The notes under the pieces were generated by a model, which did not search any database, was not told the origin of the DNA, and worked only from the letters and a program-made list of their open reading frames with translations. Of a stretch of 64,000 nt of DNA, positions 54,367 through 64,000 are shown in pieces; the first letter of the stretch is position 1; each line of letters begins with the position of its first letter. Made by a program: the position numbers and the translations under genes. Origin of the DNA: Lunularia cruciata (lineage: Eukaryota > Streptophyta > Marchantiopsida > Lunulariales > Lunulariaceae); contig OX419755.1 of NCBI GenBank assembly GCA_948567375.1, positions 65,228,944 through 65,292,943 on the forward strand, read 5' to 3'.

Positions 54367-55500
54367 AGGCAGTTACATGGTGTCCTTATGCCCTTCCATA
54401 TGCTTATAAGAGTAGAGTCCATGTAGGAAGAGGGCTAATAAGGTCCATGTAGAGATATCTCTTCCTTGGTCATCAACTAAAATGGTTTGCAATAAGATAG
54501 AGAGCATGGAGCCCACAAGTTGCCGTAGTGGTATAAGGATCCTTGTGTATAATATGTGGCTTGGGTAAATTGGGTAAGAATGATTGGATAGGATCTAGGG
54601 TTTGTAACCAAGTGTAGGAATCTGGTGAGGCTTGAAGAGAGACGATTGAGGTACAAAGTGGGTCTAGCATAGGGGGTGGGATAGCAACCTTTACCCTTAT
54701 CTGTATCTTGCACATCCTTAATGTTGTGCTAGACTTATGCCTACTGATGGGCACTCCAAGCATAACTATGCAGCTTGTTGGTGGGGTGGTACATAAGAGC
54801 TAGCTAAGAGCACCATGGAGAATTAGCTCCATGTCCAACAAACTAGAGGAAGGGATTTGACAATGTGGTGGTGGTAGGTTTACAGAGGTAGAAGAGGGGT
54901 TTGACCATGTGGTGACTATGGTATTATAGAGGTGAGGAGAGGTATTGTGGTAGGGGAAGGACAATCTAGTGTGGGGTTTTCCATAGGAGAATCAAACAAC
55001 GTAGTTTTCTCCTCTTGGTAGAGCTGGGGATATGGCAAAGGACTGGAGGCAAACCCATCAAGAGCTTGGGTCATCTTGAGAGTATGCTGAAAGAATTGAT
55101 GCCAAGGTCTACTTTGTAATCATCCATATGGGATATGGGGTGCTAGATGAGGAGCCTCGGTTATTTTAGTTCCTCTAGCTACTTGTGCTAGAGAAAAAAA
55201 ATTGGGTATTGTAAAAAAAATAATCTATTGAAGATGCCTTTGAGAAATATATAGAGATAACATAGGTCATGATTGAAAGGTGAAATTGTCTCAAACATAT
55301 AAATAAAATGCTTCTTTTTGAAACCACAATGAGAACTACATGACCATAGGGTGGTACATCACTAGCATAAACTACAAACATGAAAGAAAATGAACAAAAG
55401 TACAAGAAGGACTAAGAATAATAGACAAATTGAGTATATGGCTGGTAGGAGGAGCATATCTACTACACAATAAAGTTCACACCACCTTTTTGAAAAAAAA

Positions 55501-55800
55501 TCCACTAGTGCATCTGTCCATTGGTCCTCTCCAACTAAGGATGGCTCACCACTCCAACCAATAAAAAAAGACCTCAAAGATATACTCCTTGCACTAAGTT
55601 CTATTGCTCGGAATCTAGCTCATTGCCCTTCCCAAATCCAAAGTGAATAAATCCACTAGATCGTCCGCCCATTGGTCCTCTCCAACTAAGTATAGCTCAC
55701 TACTCCAACCAATCAAAGAAACCTCAAAGGTATACTCCTTGCACTAAGGTCTACTGCCTAGAATCTAGCTCATCACCCCAACCAAATCCAAAGAAAAATT
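55501..55800. repeat. tandem duplication, about 151-bp period
   Basis: Two copies start TCCACTAG(T/A) at 55501 and 55652 and share CCATTGGTCCTCTCCAACTA and TATACTCCTTGCACTAAG. Confidence 0.85.
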
Positions 55801-56339
55801 TGAAGGTAGACTCCTTGTATTGTGGTCAACTTGCCTGACATTTTGTCTTTGAAGTCTTTCTTTGAGCTAGTACATTTATATTACTACTACACAAACCCCT
55901 TTATATTACAATCAACTACTCTTTGGCTTTTCATCATATCTCATTGAAAATTAACTAAAATGAAGGGTAATAAGTTGTAGATGTACAAAGTGCTTTTACT
56001 TTTTGTAATCTGATGACATAATTTTATGTATTCTAAACCCTTGTTATCAAATTATGAATCTTAAAACTTTTTCTTTTTTTAACTATTTGGGCAACCAATG
56101 TCACATGCCATTGGTCCACCAAAACCCCAAGCAAACCAAAGACCCCAAGTATAACCAAGTTCAATCATGCATGTTTGTTCAAGTTCTCAATGAGATTTGT
56201 TACTCAAATTTCCCATCAATTGGACATTTTTGGCATACTCATTCAAGCTACGTGGCAAAGCCACATGCATCCATGTTGTATCTATTTCCCATAGAGATCT
56301 AGATGCTCCAGGTATAGACCTCTACACCCTACATGTATT

Positions 56340-56500
56340 GAGGAGCTTGTTCTCTAGCACCTTGTACAATGGTGTGTCACCATAAATCTCAAGACTTCCT
56401 CTACGTTTGTGCCATAGTCCTCTATCCTTACATGAGGTGGAGGAGTAGCTTGTTCTCTGGCACCTTGTACGATGATGGGTCACCAAAAGTCTCAACCAAT
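56340..56500. repeat. short tandem duplication, about 109-bp period
   Basis: AGCTTGTTCTCT(A/G)GCACCT, then TGTACAATG or TGTACGATG, then GTCACCA, occurs near 56342 and 56451. Confidence 0.7.
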
Positions 56501-59372
56501 CCTTTATTGTTGTGCTAGGGACTCTAGACATAATTAACTTCTAGAGAAAAGTGTCAAATTTTTCCAACAGTAAAGGTCTCGGCTTAATCTGGTTAAGCTC
56601 TGTACACGGAGATTTGGCAAACCTTGTGTGTTACACTCTCTCATACCTTGCAATATTTCCTTCTATGATATCACTTTGAGATGATTCTACTTGGTAATTT
56701 ATGCTTGGCCTAAACTAATTCTTGCTTTTGAATCCACTCTCTGAAATCATTCAAGATGCTAACCACACATGATGATATTTTACCTATCATTATTACCATT
56801 AACATGATGATATTGTCCTTATCATTGTTATCATTAATTTAATCAATCACCTTGACTTGCCAACTATGTTATTGCCAAAGAGTTGAAAAAGTAATTCTTC
56901 ATTATTGTGAATCGCCTTGGTAGAGTTGGCGTTCTGCCATCGCTTGATTGTGGACCTGACTCCCTACCTCCCGTTAGCTTCAGAGTATTACTTTCCAAAC
57001 TCTCTACATGTGATTTCTTTTTATTTTTTGTGACTCATGTGCTCTTGAATAGCACTCCGCATCTCTGGTGTCACAAATTGAAATTTGTCTATTCTACTCC
57101 CTTCTCCTCGAATCTTAGTTGTTGGTCTAGAACCACAATCAGCTCTCATGTTAGTTTATTTTTCCCTCCCTACCCACTCTACTCTCGCGGTTTTCATTTG
57201 ATCAAATTCTCTCAAGGCTCTTGTCTTGGAAGTTCCTCCAAAGGTACTCTTATTCATTCTGCCTCTATAGCTCTTATCTCCTTTCAAGCAAGTTCTTGCA
57301 TGCCATTGCCCGCAGCACTCACCACACCATCGCGAGCTGCTCGCCAATGCTCCGCATAAGAGAGAAGAAACAAGTGAGTGTGTGAAAAACCGGCCCACCC
57401 ATCTCCATAAATAGGTCAAAGAAGACAATCCTTTTGGGAAATTAGACCTGTATGTATACTTTGGAGGTATTTCAGTTTCATTCTCCAAGCCACTACTAGG
57501 TAATCTTTAAGTAGAATTTTCTCAACCTAGTATAAGCTGTTGCTTTTGGAAATCTATGTTGATATGCATTTTGAATTCCACTTGCAACCATGATAGAAGT
57601 TAGAGAATCTATTCAAATTCATTGTTACTCTTTTGCATACTTTGAATTTATATATACATAGAGGCATTTTGAATTTTATATGCAAGCATGATGAAAATTA
57701 GAGAATCTACTCAGACTCGTGATTACTCTTTTGCAAAAATTGAATTTGAGTATAATGGACCGAATAGACCCAGGCAATTGGGCAAGAAAATGCCACAATG
57801 GGGGCTCGCAATCTCCAAAAATCTTTTAGAGAAAATAGTAGCATTGACGAAGCACTTTCTAGCATGCCCCTCGGCTTCGAAATTGACAAACTGCCTGCGG
57901 AACCCCCAAGGCCCGCCCTCCCCCGAACCAACCCCCAAAACCACCGCCAAGGCCCAGCCCCAACCAGAGGTATTTTTGGGGGTACTTTTATTATGTACGA
58001 ACTTGTTAGAGCATTTTGTAAATTCCCCTAGCTTTGATCATTCAGAGTGGTTCGGAACTTTCTGGGTAATGGCATTTCCTGGCCCTCGATTAAGATGGGA
58101 AACACGTGGGGCCTTGACAATTCCAAACTTCATGCCTATCATGCGAGAAAGCCAAAATGCAGGTCGGAATATTTACATTTGCATTACCCCAATCCGGGAC
58201 AGCAATTCATGCTTAGGAGCGTTCTTTGAGTATGCGCGCGAAACTTCCACCTCTTGCAAGTGAGGTGTGTGCTAACACATTCGTGAGAAGCCTGAGTAGA
58301 CATGAAGAACGTCTGCAGGTTATCATGAGAAGACCATGAGCTTTTGGAACTGACTGCCACTAACTGCCACAAATATCGACCAAAACGGCTGTGGCAAGCA
58401 TGTGCCTTCCAGACCGTGAGTCCTGACGAATGGCTTCTTTTCTCAATAAATAAACAGATACGTGTACATGGTGAGGGAAACAACCAATTTTCCAAGGATA
58501 AGAGACCTGAATAAGATCAGATCAAAAAGGTCCGAGAAACAAGGAAGAAATATTGACACAAATGGCTGTTGCCACATTTATTACTTTCGTCAGAAGCAAC
58601 CAACTAACATCTTGTCGGGTCATGTACAATTGATGGAAAGAGTATTTCATACAATTACCCACATAGACCATGGGCAGACAAACTCTGCGGACAAAACTTC
58701 CTTCTCCATTCTGTACAGGACACGGAATGGCAAGTAAGGAACTAAAAAGAAGACTGCCGTGAGCCTGGATGTTCTTCTCGCTATACATTAGAGAGCCACC
58801 ATAGCAGTGCTAAATCCACATGAGTTATACCCAAACCAAATCTTGACATGAGAGCAACTAAACAAGACTCGTCACAGCCGTGCCTCATCAAACTAGAAAA
58901 TGCTCCGCGCCCCATCTTAGGCTAACGAAGCTTTCCCCATTTATCCAGGCTAACTGAGAACTTTGGCAAATAGGCTTACTTTGCCCGATACCAAATTCCT
59001 AGTTCAGAGGCAGATCCACAAAAAGCGCAATTTTATAGTATCAGAATCAATAACCCACTCCTCTGGAGTAGCTACCCTAATTCCAACCAGAGCCACGAGC
59101 TTGATCCCCTAATTTTCTGGGATAAGAGAGGCAGGTTGACAGCTGAGAGTTCCTACTGACCTTCGTTAGCTCCAATCCGTGACTGGACAGTGATAAGAGA
59201 CGTCTAAGCATGCTCAGATTTGAGAGGCAAGCACGCCAACAAAGTTCATTGAGGTGTGAAGAAATTGAAAATTGATCATGAACGCAATTGCACTTCACAA
59301 GATATTCAATAGAAAATAGGCCGCCATTTCTACAGTGGATAAGGGACTGGTGGAGTCAGCATGCTTGGCTGG

Positions 59373-62352
59373 CTAGTGCTGAGAAGGTAATTGGGGTCTC
59401 TTTTCCAGCATTTCGTAGTGAAGGACAAAGTTTTCCTGATAACAACAGCACAGTTTGGATTCAGTACCCAGTCAGTAACCGTCTATTGCATAACAATATT
59501 GCATAACAATTTTGAGTACGAAGAGCATACACAGAAGAGTATGTCAATAAACCATTTACGCAATGGCAGTGCCTCACCGATTTCAAAATTGAACTAAACG
59601 TGGGAACCCCCGTGAATAGGTAATTCTCACTATGCTTTTCTTTCATAATCCCGACGATAAAAATAATTTTGATTACTGCTGTCAGGCACATATAACTCAC
59701 CTTGCGCCCTGTTTCCCAGGTGCTTTGATCAAAATAGTAATAGGAACCACGCTCGTATGTGTTCGTCTTAACAAGAGGTTCCACATTAGGAACGCGAGTA
59801 AACCACATATGATGGTCCTTGTGGTAGAACCAGCCCCTATTGACCCTGATCGACCAATGCAACACGAAGTTTAAGTCACAACCAAACACATCAGATGGGG
59901 AACAAACAAGTTCATCTGGTTATGTTGACTCCTAGCAACTCAGAGTTTGCATAGGGTGCAAAGAACAGAATATAGTTTCGGTGGGTTGGAGTAACATACA
60001 ACTCATCGGCAGCATACAGCTGAGCCTCGTCGTTTGGCATGCTGCAAAACAAGTATCCACCACACCTCCGTTAGGAATTTGTACCAAGAAGTGGTTAACA
60101 TCCCCATGAATGACAGCCTGAACAATTGGACCATTAAGAAACTGGAACTATCTACTGAACTATCTAGACCAGGATTAGGCACACTTTGGAAACACAAACA
60201 TATACACGCTCTTAATATGAAGCGACTTCGCTTAAGATAAAGAGGTTTGCTCAGACCTGTAGAATATATAAAACAGGGTATCTTGCTGGAACTTGGCAAA
60301 ATAACCCGGCTGCGAAACGCGAGAAAGAGACAGCGTTAAGTTACCCATCAAACGAGCGAGGGAAGCCCTAGTCCAGGCTGATTAATTCCATTACTTCAAC
60401 TTTAAGGCTTTACAGAAAAAAACTGAAGTGATTGAATATGATACCAGCAAAGGACGCGCAGGTTATACCTGCAATCTGGGAGCTTGCTGGACGTAACATT
60501 GTGGCAGTGTAAATTCAGGTTCCCCTCTAATTGGCCCGTCTGCCCACGGAGATGCAAAAGTTTTATACAAGTTCTCCCGGGAGTTGAGATTAAGTCCTAA
60601 GGTTGTAAGATCCGTTCCCAAAGCAAGAGTTGTCAGGTCAGGATCGCTCATCCTTATTACACTTAGCAAACCTAGCAGTCCAAATCGATCAGGAGCAGCT
60701 TGGTTTCCCTGACCAGACTTCCCAACAATGTCTCTAGATGACTGGCCAACTGCAGCAAGCTGCTGTTGATGTGCCCCTAATCTGCTGAAATGCGATTGTT
60801 GATGCTGCTGATATTGATGTACCAACTGGTCATAGGACCCCATATTTACAGCCACCCCCGAAGATCCTCCTGACCGCAACGACTGTGCTGCCCCAGAAGC
60901 AGGTGGTCCAACAGCCTGAGCCTGGCAGAAAAAATTTGCTAACTTTAAAACGCAGGATGAAGCAAATAATTCAAGCGACAGACACGCATAGCCTTTCTTC
61001 TGCGTCCAATAGCACAGAAGTCCATAGACGAATCTAAGTTAACCTCCTATTCAAGCAATAAATCACCTGTGTATGATAAGAAGCTGAAAAAACATGGAAA
61101 GATGGGAAGTTGTCGCTCACTGCGGCATGTAAGTGCGGAAGGTCTGTAGAACTAGCTCCCGATAATGCCCCTGTAGAGAGGCCGGCTGATACTCCAGTTC
61201 CTTGGTGCTGCTGCTGCTGCTGTCGGTGTGGAACATATGAACCTCCCAGCGAAAAACCGGCTGACCTTCCCGTCTGCACTGAATACCATGTGACTACCTA
61301 GACTTAATGGAATCCACACTTAAAATCCACCTTGAGAACTACCCCCAGCTACTAGAAAAGCGACCAGCACTGACTATACTTCTGAAGGCCAGGTTGCATT
61401 CCTAGATTTCGCTATACACATCCACAACGGATTCTTCACAAAAAACCACCAGTATAGCTCCTGTATACTAAGCCTTTCTCCTCGTTGAGTGCGCATGAAA
61501 TGCAGGTATGCACTCAAACTGGAACACATGAACTGCATCATTTCCCATTCAAGAAAAACAAAGTCATGAGGCTTGCTCAATTGTGTACCGGGAAGTGTTG
61601 AGATTGAATTGCTGCCAGCGCATTTTCGTGCTGCTGTTCCTTATGCTGCATTTCAGAGGTCAAATCAGTGCTCCCACCTGCGGATAAGATACACAATTGA
61701 TGTCAAAGGCCGGTATACAAACATCACAACACGAAATTGTGCTTGTTGAAGTGTTCAACATCAAGACGGTTCATTCAAGGATGAGCTACAATGCACAAAA
61801 TCAGAAAGGACTTTGAATGCTTCCGATAGGTCCATAGACCAAACGAAGAAGAAAGCCAACAAGGATGAAACTTGACCTTTGAAGCCAGGCAACGCTGGAA
61901 AATCTTCATTCTGTATGCTAAACTCTTGATTTTGTTGAACAATGGCATTGACAGCAACACCTTGCTTTCTTAGGGCAGCTGTGAAAATAAACAGCATCAC
62001 TGTAAGCCAAACACCACGGCCCCAGAAGAACCGAAGAACTACCAAGAAAGCTCTACATAATGTGAATTTAGTTTCAGAGAGTTGTGCCTTACAGTCACCT
62101 CAATGCAGACTAAATGTTGAGTTGATAAGGGAAACAAGGACACACCTACAGGACCTTGTAGCCCTCCCCCTGAAGTCTGTCGAGTGGTCAGCTGTGGGAA
62201 GTCATTCATGTCAAAGGCAACTCCATCATTTGTACCTCCATCATTCCCTAGACCTAAGCTACCAAGTTGCCCATTAGCCGAAGGTACTTGTATGCCTGAA
62301 CCTGGAGATGACGAAAAATTGCTCCCAAGCAGTGAGACAGCTTGTGGTGTTG
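59373..62352 (-). CDS. NOT2: CCR4-NOT complex subunit NOT2 (VIP2-like), 5' end not in window
   Basis: Nine exons join in phase: 62352-62146, 61978-61877, 61677-61589, 61273-61067, 60921-60469, 60309-60257, 60041-60000, 59845-59701, 59435-59373. They encode about 453 residues to the stop at 59373. The conserved parts follow the plant NOT2 order: FDMNDFPQLT, IVQQNQEFSIQNEDFPALPG, a Gln-rich middle (HRQQQQQHQ; HQYQQHQQ), DRFGLLGLLSVIRMSDPDLT, LGLNLNSRENLYKTF, then the NOT-box (YFAKFQQDTLFYIFY, NRGWFYHKDHHMWFTRV, VKTNTYERGSYYYFD, HYEMLEKRPQLP). NOT2 binds NOT1 and NOT3/5 in the cytoplasmic and nuclear CCR4-NOT deadenylase complex. The Ser/Gly-rich N-terminus is not found between 62353 and the right edge, so its exons probably lie beyond it. 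Confidence 0.92.
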
Positions 62353-64000
62353 CTGAGAGAAAGGCCCAAATCCAGCACCCACAATTAAGCAAGTTCATGT
62401 TAGCGGATTGAGCATAAGCAATTGTACACTAATTCATTGGCAGAAAATACACGCATGTACAAATGAAACAAGTCTGCATCAACTGTTACGAGGGAGAAAC
62501 AGCAGCGTAAACTTCATACGTAAAGCTCACAACATCATAGTCCTTCTATACTTCAAAGATCCTCTCCAAATTAATCGTCTAAAGTTGTCCAACCAAAATA
62601 GACTGTTTTAGGTCAGACAACTTCCCCTGGCTACTGAAAGAAACTTAAGAGATTGAAGAGCATATTGAGTACTGGAATACAGAGTCCGTTACGGAATAAC
62701 CAGTTCCATAGAATAAAGAGCAACAGAGGAATCTGTAATAACGCAACAAATAAGGGGTTGAACCTTGAAGGAGACTATCATATCTTAACTGAGATTGTTT
62801 CTATAAATCTAAACCCATACCAGGTCCTAGAACACAGTGACTTTATATGGTGGTTGGAAGCTGCAGCAATGGCGAATATTAGAACTGGTGAGCAGTCTTC
62901 AAGGATCACAGCTTTACAGCGGAATAGCTAGATGTCTACAGTAATTGAATCGTGTTGGCAAAAGTTGTCCAAAAAAAAGACAAGATGCAATTGACAGGCT
63001 TAGACCTTCAATATGTCTGAAGTGCACAAGATATCAACAAACGGCACCCAACAGTTCAAATTAGCAAATGCAGAGATATGATTGATCAGGTGAGGTTGAG
63101 CGTGTAAAACACTTGCGATTCAACTATCTAGAATTGACATAAACGTGGCTTGGTTAGCTGACATAAGCGTCCTTCGGTATGGCGTTCCAAAGCTTCAGCT
63201 ATGGTACTGGTTAGCAGTTTCAAGGAGCACAAAATTATAGCAAATTTGCTTAGACGTTACAGGAGATGAATCGTGTTCGCAGAAATTGTAAGCAGAAGGG
63301 GAAAGAGAAAAGAATTAGCAGGCCTTAGACCCTCAAGCTGTCCGAAGTGCACGCGATATAAGACAACACCATCTCACATTTTCGAACAAGTAATATGCTT
63401 GCAATACAAGCATCCAGATCCCTAACATTTCTCATTATATTACTTCGAGAAGGCTATTATGACTGAAGAGAATAGTCAATAGTGAACGATTATTGACCTT
63501 CATGGAGGAAATATGACATGAACTCATTACGTAGTGAAATACAAAACCCGTTGTAAAACAACCCGGTTCCATACCCACCTCTGATCTGAGTCTTGATGGT
63601 AAAGATCGACAAAACTATCAAGTACATACAAGAGAGGCAAGTATGTGAAAACCTGCACCCAGGGCTAGGACAACCTTTGCGATGCATCAATGGTGGTTAT
63701 ACATTGCAAGTGCTTCCAACACTTTCGAAGCATGAGCAACTGGAACATTTAAAATGAAAAATGTAAAAATGATTCAGTAAAGGCAGGCATGAGTACGTTA
63801 GTACACAAGAAATGCCCGAGCCTGATGACAATTATGAGACTGTCCCCGAAGTGAGTTTATGAAGACTGGGATTAACCCTTCCATGCTCTATGTCAGCACG
63901 AGTCGTTTAACACTTAAAAACACAAACAAAAAACACAATAACATAAAAAGAGCAGACTTTGCATAGTAAGTCTGGATGAAAACACTCCGGACTTCGCCAG
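62353..64000 (-). other. upstream intron of NOT2 with a diverged duplication
   Basis: No coding exon found. About 62860-63090 and 63190-63400 are diverged copies of one segment (shared CTTCAAGGA-CACA, GAATCGTGTT-GCA, CAGGC(C)TTAGACC and AAGTGCAC-GATAT), with a period near 325 bp. Confidence 0.5.

Larger units (their letters stand above)
54367..59372. other. intergenic, repeats and no recognised gene
   Basis: Two tandem duplications are listed separately. Open stretches at 56907-57359 and 57688-58263 (plus) are up to 191 codons, but I see no domain, and the second has a Pro-rich low-complexity middle. The far right should hold the 3' flank of the NOT2 gene. Confidence 0.4.

Noticed and set aside
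57688-58263. 191-codon plus-strand frame
   Set aside because: No recognised domain, a low-complexity Pro-rich middle and no signs of a gene around it; kept only as an intergenic note.
1-64000. tRNA, rRNA or other structured RNA genes
   Set aside because: I looked for tRNA box motifs and rRNA-like sequence and found none I could support by eye.

Overview
The window is nuclear DNA of a land plant. It holds host genes with GT-AG (and some GC-AG) introns, a plastid-type lysine-biosynthesis enzyme with a transit peptide, a CCR4-NOT subunit and a phosphatase-kinase fusion. These sit among LTR retrotransposons of both the Ty3/gypsy and Ty1/copia groups. I cannot name the species; nothing fixes the clade beyond embryophyte. 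All host genes recognised here lie on the minus strand.

Layout. 0.5-2.9 kb: an orphan single-pass membrane protein gene and a PLAT/LH2-domain gene. 4.3-14.2 kb: a 9.9-kb Ty3/gypsy element (minus strand) flanked by AGGG. Its polyprotein order is gag (two zinc knuckles) - protease - C5-cytosine DNA methyltransferase - RT-RNase H - integrase - PHD finger. 14.2-19.6 kb: AT-rich DNA with a decayed copia remnant. 20.0-21.4 kb: a 2-oxoglutarate/Fe(II) dioxygenase gene. 22.9-24.3 kb: dihydrodipicolinate synthase. 24.4-28.0 kb: tandem and dispersed repeats and a solo copia LTR. 28.1-41.1 kb: one 21-exon gene encoding a PP2C phosphatase followed by a protein kinase (1,337 aa as assembled). A truncated copia element (33.0-36.6 kb) sits in the intron between the two halves. 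44.2-53.1 kb: two chromovirus-type gypsy elements with heat-shock-element-like motifs in their LTRs. 53.2-53.7 kb: a solo LTR of the methyltransferase element family. 53.7-59.4 kb: repeats and no recognised gene. 59.4-62.4 kb to the right edge: the 3' part of a NOT2/VIP2 gene.

The standout is the gypsy element that carries both a DNA methylation writer (methyltransferase) and a chromatin reader (PHD finger). Twelve in-frame stops interrupt its polyprotein: eleven TAG and one TGA, with no TAA. Where family conservation shows the lost residue it is glutamine, so CAG has become TAG. This is what deamination of methylated C in CHG (and CG) contexts would leave. The methyltransferase frame itself is uninterrupted for 430 codons and is bounded by two of these TAGs.

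Exon-intron structures were assembled by hand from splice signals and reading phase. Phases close throughout the dioxygenase, DHDPS, PP2C-kinase and NOT2 models.
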